Shown: positions 24,020 through 35,480, numbered from the stretch's first letter. The stretch: DNA of 64,000 nucleotides from Macrotis lagotis (GCF_037893015.1 NC_133661.1:186680203-186744202); one strand, 5' to 3'. Made by a program: numbers and translations. Notes: generated by a model not told the origin, from the sequence alone.

Positions 24020-24980
24020 GCAAATACTTTCTATTCCACAGAAGTGGTTTAGGACCTTCTCACAAAGAAGTTATCACTTTATTTGATTTGTTGATTCAAT
24101 TCTCCATTCTTCCCCACTTCCTCCAGGGTCTAAGCTGTCTCTCTCTCCCTCTCTCTGCCTCTCTCTCCTCTTCCTCCTCCTCCTCCTCTCTTGTATAGAC
24201 ACAGATATATAAATATAGGCATAGATATAGATATAATATATGTATACATACAAACACACAGAACAGTGCCTTGGAAAAGTCTTCAGCAAGTTGGATCCAT
24301 TTCCTTCCTGACCTTTTATTCATAAATTCCTTGTAGTGTACCCTCACCATTCAACTGACAGTGTTCTCTCAGAGGTCAGTCACAGTTGGTCAACTGCTTA
24401 GCATGGCCAGTGAGTGGTCTCTTTCAGTACTTGTCCTTATTTCCCTCTCTATAACTTGAAATTTTTGCTTACACCCATTTACTGAACAAACCTTTCTTCT
24501 TTATTGTTTTCTGTTTATGTGGTTAATGATAACTTAGTTGTCAGATTAATGGATTGTAAAATATAAGTCTGTGGGGAATTTTTGGATACTGCTTCTATTC
24601 AGGCTATAAAAAAATGCAGAAACTGTGTAAAGACTGGAGAAAGAAGAGAGCTATTTTAAGTGAGATGAAACTTCTGTGGTTGGAAGAGACAGAGGTATGA
24701 CCTGTCCTCTCTGGTCAAATAAAGCGAGAAAATATTGAGGAGTGATACAGAGGCAATAAAGCCTAAATGAAGCAGAAATTTAGACACTCTGCTATAAGTG
24801 AGAGCAAACTGGGGTTATCACCTATGATTCATCTTCTCCAGGCTCAATATCCTTCAATCCATCTCCTTGTGACCTGACCTTTATTATCCTCATTTCCCTG
24901 GGAACCTTTCTCTGGAAGGCTTCCTCCATCTCTTTAATAACCCATTCTAAAATTTAGTGACTAGAACAACTGATCTTGGT
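24020..24980. repeat. Duplicated module, copy 1: block downstream of Pro
   Basis: It aligns with 43005-44080. Shared landmarks are AGAAGTG.TTTAGGA followed by a CT-rich run, GGGTTCTCT/GTGTTCTCT with a GGTCAG/GATCAG-type stretch, ACTGGGGTTATC, and CAAT.T.CTTCAATCCAT. The order is the same in both. A CT-rich microsatellite expanded independently in each copy. Confidence 0.65.
24137..24190 (+). repeat. CT/TCC-rich low-complexity run
   Basis: Pyrimidine run that explains the arginine/glutamate-rich minus-strand frames here. Confidence 0.9.
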
Positions 24981-25225
24981 TACATGTGTTGGGAACAAAG
25001 GTGGTTAATTCTAAAGTTCAGTAGGACTGTTAGGTATACATTTCTGTTCATTTCTTTAAACATACATATATGCAACTCAGATCTCAGATGTGTATATTCT
25101 TTCTGATAAATACTGAGACTTTCATTTTTAAAAAATGTGTTGCTATTTTATTTCTTAGGTAACCCAGTGATCCTATATGTTCTTCTTCCTTCCCAGAGAG
25201 TCACCCCATAAGACAAATAGAACAT

Positions 25226-25340
25226 TTTTTTGGCAAGGCAATGAGGTTAAGTGACTTGCCAAAGGTCACACAGCTACATAATTATTAAGTGTCTGAGGTC
25301 AGATTTGAACTCAAGGTCTTCATGACTCTAGGACTGAAGT
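25226..25340 (-). mobile_element. tRNA-derived SINE, antisense, diverged
   Basis: Antisense body with AGTGACTTGCCAAAGGTCAC and TAATTATTAAGTGTCTGAGG. The head is lost. Confidence 0.82.
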
Positions 25341-25399
25341 ATATATTTTTTTCTTAGTGATGGTGTCTTTGAGGTAAGAACAGCAGGTAAATCTCTGGT

Positions 25400-25640
25400 T
25401 TAAAAATACAGATATTTTAGTCCCTCCCTTTATTTGCACAATTTCCAATTGTACTATTTAACAACTTTACCAACAAGTATTTGTGTACTTATCTTTCTAC
25501 AACCCCTTCAACATTGACTGTTGTTATTTATTTGGTCATTTTGGACAATTTTCAGGGAGTTAGATGAAATTTCCCTATTGTTTTGACCTGCATTTCTCTT
25601 TGTTATTAGTGATTTGGAAATGTTGGAATTTTTAAAAGGC
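25400..25640 (-). mobile_element. L1 3' fragment, antisense
   Basis: Antisense of the L1 ORF2 end, with a CTGCATTTCTCTTTGTTATTAGTGATTTGGAA-type stretch (TTAGTGATTTGGAAATG visible). Old and short. Confidence 0.55.
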
Positions 25641-25860
25641 TTTATATACATCCCCTTTGATTCTCACAATTCTGAGAGGGTGGTATTAGAAATACTATCA
25701 TCCCCATCTTTCTGATGAGATAATTGAGCCTCAAAGTAGATAAATGATTTGCCCAGGGCCATACAAAATAGTAAGAATCAGAGGCATTAAAGAGTATTCC
25801 AAGACATGCCTTCATGACTTAGAGTGCAACACCCTTTTCACTACTCAACTGTTTTCAACC
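25641..25860 (-). mobile_element. MIR-type SINE, antisense
   Basis: It contains CTCACAATTCTGAGAGGGTGG, ATCATCCCCATCTTTCTGATGAG and TTTGCCCAGGGCCATACA in the antisense order of an old MIR. Confidence 0.7.
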
Positions 25861-25879
25861 TGATGAGTAAATTAATGGA

Positions 25880-26500
25880 TTGGGAAATCCACTCCTTAAC
25901 CTCCTCTCTAAACAGTCATGAGATTCCCTGAAACTTTAAATTCTGGTAGTTACTGTGCTTGGAGGGAGTAAAGAGAAGTTTGTTCCCTCCATGTTTCTCC
26001 CTTGTTCACTGACACAATCATATGTGTTGTGATATCATAATTAAAAGTATCTGGGATAAACACAGAGACCTTTGAATGAGAGAAACACTTGGAAAGCAGG
26101 TATCATTTAGCTGGTGAGAACTACCATTCTATTTTTACATTTCATTATCTGAGGGTTGGCTGCTGATACAGTTTTTCTGCCTTATAAATATAGTCTTTTT
26201 GATGTTAAGTGAACTGAATCATCCTTGCTCTGTCTTAAGGTAGAGTTCCCAGAATGGACAACCAATAACACTCTACTATTCTTTGTGAGAAAGGAAAAAC
26301 AAAATTACCAAAAAACCTCTAGACTGGGAAAAAGATTGAGGGATAAGATTCATTCATTCAAAAAACAATTGTCCATTTATCCTGAGGATTAGTTTGCTCA
26401 GTCTCAACCCTCATTTTCTTGCAGAACTCAAATGTTTTCTCTAATTCACAATTTCAAATTTCTCTTCCCTTGTTGTCTGACTTCTTGTCATCAAGTATTA
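25880..26500. repeat. Duplicated module, copy 1: third block
   Basis: It aligns weakly but in order with 44370-44860. The best landmark is CTGAATCATCCTTG followed by CT.TCTTAAG, then AACTCAAAT.TTTTC. It supports the duplication running on from the Pro gene toward the Tyr genes. Confidence 0.45.
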
Positions 26501-26639
26501 CCCTTTTCTGGGAACTTCTATACTTTAATATATTTGACTGCATCCCAGGAAGATATATGACAGTTTTGGTTCAGCATCCAGGTGGAAATCAAAGATGAAC
26601 CCCAGACCAGAAAATTCAGAGGAAGCAGGACTTGAGTTA

Positions 26640-28320
26640 ACAGACTTTTGAACATAAAAAGTTAAACTGATTTTGTCTTGAACCAACCTTGACAATCAGA
26701 ATTTATAAAACAAGCACAATGTAAAATTTGACAATCTTAAAACATTTAAACTTCATGATGTTACTTCCTTAACATTTCCTTACTATTTCCCACAACTGCA
26801 TCATGCTTTATATGTTTAAGTCTATAATAGACTTAAACATATGGTTGTTGCAGCTATTTTGAAGTGGGGTAGTGTTCAGGGCATTTTTATTTTCTTCCCC
26901 TTATTTTAAACAAGTAAACTTTCTTGGTTTATGTGATTTTTATTTCATCTTGTATGGTTTTTTTTGTACAGTTCTGTAGGTTCCATCAATATATGTCCTG
27001 TGTAAGGATCACATATTGAAGGATCACATTAAACAGATGAGAAATGCATCTCCAGTGGCTCTTTTTATTAGCTAAACCCTCCAGGGTATTTACAGCAGAA
27101 CTGGGAGTTTTTCATTTCATGAAGTCCCTAGGTCATTTCTGTGAGACTCTGTATCAGTCCTGTACAAGAGCCTCAGGTTCAAGTTCTGTCATTAGCCCCT
27201 GGGCTGGAGTACCCTGTATATCTACATCAGGGTTAGAAGGAAGGCTCTCTACCAGTCTCTGGGTAAGGTAAAATGCTCCTGATTTAGTTTCTCTATTTTC
27301 TTAAAAAATTCTACCCATTAGATCAGCTATGATGTTCCTTGAATAATATGGACTTTTATTGCATAAATTGACTATCTCCAAATGTATTTGTGCCATTTGC
27401 TTAGCTGAAGGAACTTTGTCATGTAATATTCATTATGTCAGTCTATGACTTTCAGGGTCAGGTCTGACAGAATAATTTTGATGTTGTCATCATTCTTCTT
27501 TTTGATGGTAAATTCCTCTGACTCTGGCAAGAGAACCATAAATGTTTTATGATAAATCTTATTGTTACTATCATAAGACATCGTTGAATCCATGAGATTC
27601 AGGGATAGAAGATTCTGAAAAAAAAATTTCTTAGGATTGTTCAGTCATCTCTTAGATTTTCCATAGGCTTTTTTGCATGCTATAAACTTTCTACCAAAAT
27701 ATCTCTTGGTTTCCAAATCTTCTTCGTACCATTAAATGACCCTACAGGTTTAAGGAAACAATTGTTCTTGTCTTATGGCAGGATAATTTCTTATCTAAGA
27801 CAAGAGGGGGAATTAAGAGGGAGAACAAGTCTGGTTCCATCTTGGAACAGTTTTGACAATTAGAACCGACATGACAAATATATTCTTGTGAAATGAAAGT
27901 TATGTTTGTAAGGCAAAGTTTTTTAGAGTGTAAAATAGAAATATCTCAGATTGCTAATGTAAACATAGAAATCACAAAATGTTATCCTCAACTATTTTCC
28001 ATTGTTGTTTAATCTATTCACCACTTAAACCCTATAACAATGCAAAGCTGTGCAACATAGGAATGTAGCAATATTGAGATCAATTTGATTCTATTTTCCT
28101 CTCTTTTTAATAAGTAAAATATTTTGGCACATATGATTTTTATTATATATAATTTTTAAAAAGACAACAATAACAACAACAAATCTTTTTTTTTTTAAAT
28201 CACAGATGGGACAACTGCAATACCATGCTCCAGGCTTATCAAATTTCATGTTGATCAAAGACTTTTTTTTAAGAGTTCTGAATTTGGACTCCATTTTGGG
28301 AGTCATTGTTACAAACCTAA
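26640..28320. mobile_element. Possible decayed LTR-type element
   Basis: Two segments, about 26640-27010 and 27810-28270, resemble each other in order (TTGACAAT.AGAA, then an AAGTAAA.TTT and ATGATTTTTATT stretch). They flank about 0.8 kb without a recognisable frame. This fits a badly decayed LTR pair with most of its interior lost, but also two copies of another repeat. The family is not assigned. Confidence 0.3.
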
Positions 28321-29130
28321 TTTAATGGATTATTTAACTTTTAGACCTAAGGTCATTTAGACATGGAAGAGTGAGAAAGAAAAGATTTCTAGAGGCAATG
28401 AGATCTTGTACAAATAATTCAGAATTTTTAGGACTCCTTCAAAGGAGTAAGTGATATTTAGCCACCAATGTTTCTGGCTGTCAACCCAAGTCTACCAGAT
28501 AGTCTGGAGAAAGGAAATATGAATTCAGAGCTATGTGAATTACTTTGGGGAAAAAGTATTAAAATAATTGACTTATCCATTAAACCATATAACTTTTTAC
28601 ATCTTTATAGCCTGCTTCCTCCTTATACTGAAATGATTTGTTTCTATTGTACACACAATCTTCCTTTTTTTAAAAAAATGGAGTTAAACAGAATTGGCAT
28701 TTTTTGAAAGAATGTAAGGTTTACAATAAACATGAACAAATCTGGCAATTTAAAAAAGAAACAATTAAAATTAAGCAAACTCTACAACTAAACTATGAAT
28801 TTTTAGCCACTCTCACTGCTTCATCTCCCAGAAATGTACAACTTCACTCAGAGCTTTTTAAGGCAGTCAAAACAAAACTAATCTGTAATTGGGAAAAGTT
28901 TAATATAAATAAAAATACAAAAATACACAGATAATACTAGTATGTGATTGTCTAAGTCGACATAGAGCCCTCAGGAATTCTTATGTATGGCCCCTTGTTT
29001 CTGAGTTTGATACCTCTGGTACTGAGCATTTTAGGTCAGATTTGAATGCATTTCTTCCTGGTTGTGAAGCTGGTTGTTTATACATTAGATCAACTTACTT
29101 GCAAATTCACATCCATCATATTGCAAAGAT
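28321..29130. other. Unassigned, possible DNA-transposon tail
   Basis: No gene is recognised. 28704-28934 is open for 76 codons (lysine- and asparagine-rich, no known motif). Near 28960-29030, GAGCCCTCAGGAATTC and GAGTTTGATACCTCTGG resemble the ends of hAT-type elements, but I see no matching inverted end. Confidence 0.25.
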
Positions 29131-29139
29131 GTAAAAAAA

Positions 29140-29750
29140 AAGTAAAAAATGACAATTGTTGGAATGACTATGGGAGAGTAGGCACAGGAATGGACTTGAA
29201 TTGTGAAATGATCCAGTCATTTTGTAAATCAATTTGGAACTATATTCCTAGAGTCACTAAACTGTGCACAGTGTCCAAAACATAATACACTATTAACATA
29301 ATAACATAACAAAATATTATAGCCTCCTCCCTTCCCCCAAAAAAAATCAAAGAAAAAGAGGGGAAAGACCCACGTATACCCCCCTCCCCAAATTAGCAGC
29401 ACTTTTTCTCTTAGCAAAGAACTGGAAACAAAGTGAGTACACATCAACTGGGAGTTGGGTGAATATATTCTGGCATATCAGTGTAAAGATGTACTTTTTT
29501 TAACACTGTTAGAGATGATGAAAGTGATGTAGTCATAGTAGATTGAGAAGATGTATGGATTTATGCAGAGTAAAGAAGGCAGAAGTGGATCAAAGCAGTG
29601 GATACTGCATTAAAAAAGGTTTACAACTAGAAAAGACTAGTATGAAATAAGTCCAATGACTATCAAAGTTCCTGAAGAATAATTATAAATTATTCTTACC
29701 ACCTCTGAGCAGAGAGGTAATTGATTGGTAATAACGAAGCCTTTATTTTC
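29140..29750 (+). mobile_element. L1 3' fragment, plus strand
   Basis: It follows the L1 ORF2 C-terminal order: CAATTGTTGGAATGACTATGG, CAATTTGGAACTATA, GTCACTAAACTGTGCA, GCAAAGAACTGGAAAC and ACATCAACTGGGAGTTGGG. Stops and internal gaps are many. Confidence 0.7.
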
Positions 29751-30109
29751 ATTAAAAAATCGATGTGTTGATTTATTTTGAATTACCCAATTTATTTGTT
29801 ATTAAAAAAACGTGTTTTACTGCAATTGGCCGTCGACAATTGAGGGGGATATTTAAGGATACTTTTTAAAAAATTGTCTTAAGTACTTTAATGTATTACT
29901 TAAAAAATAACAAGGGAAAGAGAACAGAAGGAAGAAGTCATAGACAAGCATGACAATATTGGAACTACGTGTTAATTTGAAATGTGTGATTAAAAATTGG
30001 ACAAAGGAATGACTTAAAATTTCCTATTCAATCTCCCCCCCCCCATTATTTGTATAGGGAAGCTCATTTTTGTTTTTATGTCTGTCAAGTTCCTAATAAT
30101 AAAAAGAAT

Positions 30110-30200
30110 AATACTGGCAGGTAATTGGCTCAGTAGATAGAGTGCTAGACTTTGGCCTCGGGGAAGTCATTTAATTTCTGTTTACTTAGTTTTCACAGAA
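30110..30200 (+). mobile_element. SINE fragment
   Basis: Short remnant with GGCTCAGTAGATAGAGTGCTAG and GGGAAGTCATTTAATTTCTG, the head and core edge of a MIR-type SINE with the middle deleted. Confidence 0.6.
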
Positions 30201-30509
30201 ATCTCAATGTTCTTTAATAGTTATGAGCAGGCTAAATTCCATTTCAAAGCATTTTGCAATACAATCGATCAAATTGTGTTAGGGAAGTTAACACGAAGCA
30301 GTCCTGGTTGTAAGATGCTGTTTTTACAGACAGATAATTGTGGTAAAGAAAATTCCTTCCTTTCCTTTTTTTTAAAGTTCGATAACTTGAAATATATAAA
30401 CCGAGACACTCTTGACCATTTCTCAAAGATGGCTTATAGGTAAATATGCATTTTTTTCCCCAAGAAGGGTTAAGACCCTTTTAGTCAGCTACCTAAGTGG
30501 TCAAAACAG

Positions 30510-30513
30510 AAAA
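30510..30513 (-). terminator. Pol III terminator of tRNA-Tyr (first)
   Basis: TTTT on the minus strand, ten bases past the mature end. Confidence 0.75.
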
Positions 30514-30523
30514 GTTTAGCACT

Positions 30524-30613
30524 TCCTTCGAGCCGGAATCGAACCAGCGACCTAAGGATGACTAGAAACGACTTGTCTACAGTCCTCCGCTCTACCAACT
30601 GAGCTATCGAAGG
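30524..30613 (-). tRNA. tRNA-Tyr (GTA) with 17-nt intron
   Basis: 90 nt gene on the minus strand starting CCTTCGATAGCTCAG with discriminator A. The mature part is 73 nt. The intron ACAAGTCGTTTCTAGTC lies one base 3' of the GTA anticodon, the canonical position cut by the tRNA splicing endonuclease. The acceptor CCTTCGA/TCGAAGG pairs fully. Box A (TAGCTCAGTTGG) and box B (GGTTCGATTCC) are intact. It decodes UAU/UAC. The 5' flank (30640-30960) resembles the flanks of the Tyr copies at 31630 and 49684, so the three are one duplicated family. Confidence 0.96.
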
Positions 30614-30964
30614 ATGTACACAAGAAAAGGTTCGTACGTTCCACTTTAAAGGTGTGATAGTAGTCTGTGCCAAATCGCCTGTTTTCTTGTTCCGAATTGA
30701 GGAAATTTTGACATTTGAGACATTTGGTTTAGGAATGCAACATGCACATGTGTAATACACGTCCTGAACGCTTGCCACTCCGGAGATTTCAGGCTTCATT
30801 TCTCCATACAAACACAAGCTCGGAATTCCCTCAGTGCAGTCACCCCTATTTCTAAACTTATTTTTTTCCGTTGCCCTTAGCTTTCCTAGAAAACATTTGG
30901 AATCACCGCAAAATCGGAGTTCATTGACTTTCCTTGCTTCTCAATACCTTTCCTTCTCCCCATT

Positions 30965-31000
30965 TACAGTCCTCCGCTCTACCAGCTGAGCTATCGAAGG
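30965..31000 (-). pseudogene. tRNA-Tyr 5' half
   Basis: 36 nt identical in kind to the first exon of tRNA-Tyr, from CCTTCGATAGCTCAGCTGG through the GTA anticodon, where similarity stops. Intron, 3' exon, box B and terminator are absent, so it cannot make a tRNA. It lies between the two intact Tyr genes, directly at the end of the shared 5' flank of the first. Unequal exchange between tandem copies is the simplest origin. Confidence 0.9.
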
Positions 31001-31171
31001 GGACATGCAAGCACATCTGCACACTGTCTACTTGGCACTGTCTACTAGACAGCGCCCGTCCTGAACCTGGTTTTGTTTTTTGACTTGTTCTGGCCATCCA
31101 CAGAAACCATCCTTTCCTTTAATTCCTTCTTCTTCGCCCTCTTCTTCCAACCCGTCCTTCCTCATGTTTCT

Positions 31172-31209
31172 CTCTCTCTCTCTCACACATATACACACAC
31201 ACACACACA
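31172..31209 (+). repeat. CT/CA microsatellite
   Basis: A (CT)n run passing into a (CA)n run. It explains the open frames on both strands here. Confidence 0.9.
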
Positions 31210-31614
31210 TATGTGGAGAGTTAGGATGAAAATAAGTATCCAGCAGAGTGTTTGCTCTCATCTTTCTAAAAATGGGCTTTGTTGTACAATCTGGTTGAAC
31301 TTTTTCACGTTGACTGCCAGCCTCGCAGCTCCTCTAAGTCAACTTCTGGATAGTCGCTTCTGCATCCTTTGAAAAGCTTGCACAGACTAGCCTTTTGACT
31401 GCAAAGCACAGGTTAGTCAGTTGTACGGGGAAGTGTCTCGAAGCGGTTGGCGAGTGCGGGCTCTTCTTGGAATGGAAAGCCCTGGAAAGGCGCGGGTCTC
31501 TAGGGTGTTGCTCCCAGGTGCCTTTCTTTCTTTCTCTGGCCTCTCTCTATCTCGTAGGACCAAGACCAAGGCCAGGGTTTTCTAGAGAAGCTCGCCGAAT
31601 TGTCAGGCGGGTTC

Positions 31615-31618
31615 AAAA
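31615..31618 (-). terminator. Pol III terminator of tRNA-Tyr (second)
   Basis: TTTT on the minus strand, eleven bases past the mature end. Confidence 0.75.
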
Positions 31619-31629
31619 GAAATGGCACT

Positions 31630-31720
31630 TCCTTCGAGCCGGAGTCGAACCAGCGACCTAAGGATTCCTAGAAGTACTTGTCTCTACAGTCCTCCGCTCT
31701 ACCAACTGAGCTATCGAAGG
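31630..31720 (-). tRNA. tRNA-Tyr (GTA) with 18-nt intron
   Basis: 91 nt gene on the minus strand. The exons match 30524-30613 except in the T loop (GGTTCGACTCC here). The intron AGACAAGTACTTCTAGGA differs in length and sequence from the other copy, as usual where only the exons are under selection. Acceptor, D and anticodon stems pair, with GTA as the anticodon. It sits about 1.1 kb from the first Tyr gene in the same orientation. Confidence 0.96.
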
Positions 31721-32249
31721 GCGCACAAGGGCTATGCCGCGCACGTCGTATTTTAACAAGTCGGACTAGTTGGTGCATCTTTCTTTGCCTTCTTCTGCAC
31801 CGAGAAAGTAACGTCATTTGGATTACTTGACTGAGGAGCTCTTTTCCCACCTGCTCCCAGCCGCAGGATAAACGCCTGCCACCCTCGCCACGCCCGAGGT
31901 GTCTACCTTCCTTCCTCCCTCCAAACATCAGCTCAAATTCCCATTCCCTCAGCGCCATCCGACACCCAATTCCTTCTGACCCTATTCTTTCTACTGCTTT
32001 CAACTCTCTTGGAAAACACCTGGACCCACTGCAAAACCAGGGTTCCCTCATTTGCCTTCCTTCCCAAATTGCTTCCCAACGCTTTTCTTTTTCTCTGCTT
32101 CCTACGGTGACTCGTTTTCCCCCTTCATACTTTTCTTTTCCTTCAAAACGATTTTGTTTTTGCTCACACCCTAAGTCTCAGATAAACCATAGGTGGTCAG
32201 AACCTGTAGTTATCGGATGTCACAAGAACAGAACTATTTGCTGCAAGAA

Positions 32250-32405
32250 AGAGGGGGAGATTACTTGAAGCTGAGCCTCCTTGAGGGCGAGCACGATTTC
32301 ATTTTCGTCTCTACATCCCCAGAATCTGGCATAAAGCCTGGCACCTGTTAGCACATGAGAAGGGACTTGAGCCGTGCTTGGTGAATGAACGAACCAACGA
32401 GTGAA
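32250..32405 (+). mobile_element. L2-type LINE 3' tail fragment
   Basis: It has CCTCCTTGAGGGCGAGCACGATTTCATTTTCGTCT-type order (shown by CTCCTTGAGGGCGAGCACG), ACATCCCCAGAATCTGGCA and a GTGAATGAACGAA end, the classic L2 tail. Confidence 0.75.
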
Positions 32406-32939
32406 ACAAGGAATGGATAAACGCCCAGCTCAGGAGCTGCTGGGTCAGTTGCAAAATCAGAATTGTGATCCAGGGCTTGTGGCCATTCCAGCTCCTTAGC
32501 TTTTAACACCTTCCCAAATGACTCTTTCGCACACGTTCAGGTTTCCAGACAGGCAACGTTTACTTTCTTCTTCTTCTTCATATGCGTAATGGTTTGAATA
32601 TGAGCTACATATTCTAGCTATGCCTATATCTAGCCTTCCACACTTCAGCTAGGGAGCCCAAGATCGTAAGCAAGTCTTCAGGTGGGATCGTTGACCTCCG
32701 ATTCATTTCCCCTGAGAAAGAGCACTGCTATCATGGGGGCGATGATGGCTAGGGATAGACATAGAAATAAGGAATGAAATGGATATGGGGTTTCATTGTT
32801 TTAGGGGAATTCCAAGACTGGGAAGTTCCTGCAAGTCGGCATATTCTTTGTATCTTATAGTCTTACAATGTTCTTGCATTTGATGCCATTTTGTTTTTGA
32901 CATTTTCACGCTTATAATTTTCTTTGTGTCTCTGGTACA

Positions 32940-33165
32940 ACTAGCTGGCCCTGTGGGTAGAACTACAGTTAACAAGACTTCAATTCAAATTGTACTTCAG
33001 ACTATCTGGGTGACTCTGAGGAAGTCAACTAGTCTGACAGAATTTTGTCAATTGTAAAATGGAAATAATATCATCTAACTTCCAGAGTTATTAAGAGAAT
33101 CAAATGTTCTTATCTCCATGCCTGCAATAGGGTATAGAACTTTAATAAATGTTCATTTCTTCCCT
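32940..33165 (+). mobile_element. MIR/CORE-type SINE
   Basis: It contains GGGTGACTCTGAGGAAGTCA, GTCAATTGTAAAATGGAAAT and TAATAAATGTTCATTTCTTCC in SINE order. Old. Confidence 0.65.
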
Positions 33166-33169
33166 CTAT

Positions 33170-35480
33170 AATCATGTTTCTCAACTTGGACCTGGGACGA
33201 CTCAAGCATATTCTTTCCTGGGATTCAGCAATCACCCGAATTTTGGCTCTTCATTGGTCACTAAAATTCAGGAAGGAGTTAATTAATAAGAGTAAAAGAA
33301 ACCCACCCTGAACAGCAGATCAAGTAAAGTAGTGTTTGAATTTTAAAACAATATCACGTCAAATTGTACAAGAGGCTGGATTCAATTCAACTTAATAAAC
33401 AGGACTTGAGATGAAAGTTCTAAATAATTTTTAATAAGGTTTTAAAAATTGCTCTGTATTTGTTTATTGTATTTTTAGGTTCGCATTAACCTGGCTCCTC
33501 TTCCTACCATCATTTGTGGTATTCCTTATATTATTGATTACAATAGAGAGAGGGAAATATTTTTCATGTTTTCAAAAAAAGTTATTATCTTTTTTAACAT
33601 CTATATTTTCTCCCTTCTTTTCCCCTTCTAGTGTCACTTTTTTTAACAATGTATTCTAAAACAAAGAAAAAGGATTAGTTAAATCCATCTATACACTAAA
33701 AAAGACCTGAGTTTATATGCAAGTCTTTTACTAACTGTAAAGGATTATGGGAATCTGTAAAGATGGGAAGAATGCTATTAATATCACTTCTTTAGAGCCA
33801 AAATTATTTTTACTGGGAAATTTTTAAAATCCATATCAAATATTTCATCTTATATTTATTCATTATGCTAAATATAACATAAGATGTAGAAAATGTTTTC
33901 ATAAGGTAAGTTCTCATTTAACTCAGACTGAGGATAATGTCCATTAGTTGAGATCACCATAAAAGACACATTTAAGGAACCAAGCAATCCACTAGTCAGT
34001 ACTTAAAGAAATCAAAATAGCATAGCTGAGAAAGCACATTAGAACTCAGAAATCTTGATGTAAGTTCCTGTTTTTTCAAAATTCTTTTTTTTTAGTTCAT
34101 TTGTCCTTTCCTTTATTTGTTTCTTCCTTCTTTCCTTTTTCTCATCAGTCCTTAGGGGTAGTGGTAAAGCTGATCATCACGCATCTCCTTTAGTGTCCTT
34201 TTCATTGAAAAACCTGCATGTGTTAAATTGTTTAATGGTGCCAAGGACTCTAGTGACAAGAACTTAGTTCTTCAGTAGTTGTTGTTATTGACTACAATTT
34301 CCTAAAACATTTCTCTTTCTAAATTATTCTCTCATCTTGGTTTATTTTCTCAAGGAAAATTCTTTCCTCAAGGAAAATTCAAGTCAATTAGATGAGATCC
34401 TAGAAACTGACAAGCTTTTCTTCATTTAACATATAACATACACTTCTCATTCCCCTCTGAAAGACAATCTTCTTTGTATATTGTTTTGTGGTAGCCCTCT
34501 GGAATAAGAGAATCCCTTCTAGGAGGACAGTTCCCCCCTTTGACCCTTGCTTTTCAAGATTGAATTCACAGTGTCCAACCCCCTCATTGGATATACAACA
34601 GAAAAGGTAGGGAGCCTTGGTTCCATGTGTGCAGCATGCTACTAGGAAAGGGAGATGTACTTCCAAGGAAGCGTATACTCTCAGGGAGGCAACATCTGCT
34701 CCTAGAAGAGATCTACTCCAAGGTATGCTTCTGAGAGTAAGTTACTTAAGTCCTGATCTGGTTGGTTATCTGGAACTGATAAATTTGAATGTCAATGTTA
34801 AGGGAGCACAGCAGATTTTTGAGGTACAGGAGGGAAGATAAACTGGTGATTGGCAAGATAATACTCCTGGACACTGCTTTTTTAACATTTAAAAACTATT
34901 ACTGTCAGTATATCTCCATGCTTAATCTTTTAGCAAATTTCCTTGTATAAATTCCCCTTAAAAAGAGACTGTCAAGGTCTCAAGACCTCCAGGCCTTATC
35001 TTACAGCATCTCTTCCTTGTTTATTCCTAAAGATTTCCACCTCCTTCACAGTATCCCCCGTACTGAGGAAGTAGTCTCTTGAGAAAAGAAATAATGGTTT
35101 TAATAAACTGAAACTGCCATACAACACTTTGAGAATTAAAGGTTACCATCCTCTGATCCATTTCAAAGTTTTCCTACCAGAAAGGTATCAGCTTCTTACA
35201 TAGTGATTTCTTGTTTTAATTTGGGATATGTGAACTTCAACCAGTAACTAGAAAGTATATAAATAAAAAGATTTACAGTAAGCAGACTCTAAGCATATTT
35301 GAATACACCAAACATGAGTAAGAGATAAGGATGTCTACAAAGGTCCTTAGTGGTTAGATTCATCAGGTTCTCTAGCTTGTTTACATATTCGCAATGGTTT
35401 CCTCTGGGAATAGAGGTCTATTATGAACACTGGCATATTCTGAAACAAGTTTATATCCCTAAACTATTACATGAATGAAA
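33170..35480. other. Intergenic, nothing firmly recognised
   Basis: No credible gene. 34330-34382 holds a short tandem of CTCAAGGAAAATTC. 34380-35170 has a mixed-composition stretch with TATAAATTCCCC and AATAAA that could be a decayed solo LTR, but no partner is present and I leave it open. Confidence 0.4.

Larger units (their letters stand above)
31400..31960. promoter_or_regulatory. CpG-rich patch around tRNA-Tyr copy 2
   Basis: CpG dinucleotides are dense (for example AAGCGGTTGGCGAGTGCGGG, GCCGCGCACGTCG and CTCGCCACGCCCGAGG), in a window otherwise strongly depleted in CpG. It surrounds an active-looking tRNA. It could be an unmethylated germline region. No protein gene promoter motif is evident. 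Confidence 0.55.

Noticed and set aside
30485-30817. 110-codon minus-strand frame across tRNA-Tyr (also 31668-32051, 38777-39145 and 13414-13596)
   Set aside because: They run through intact tRNA genes. The tRNA explains the sequence.
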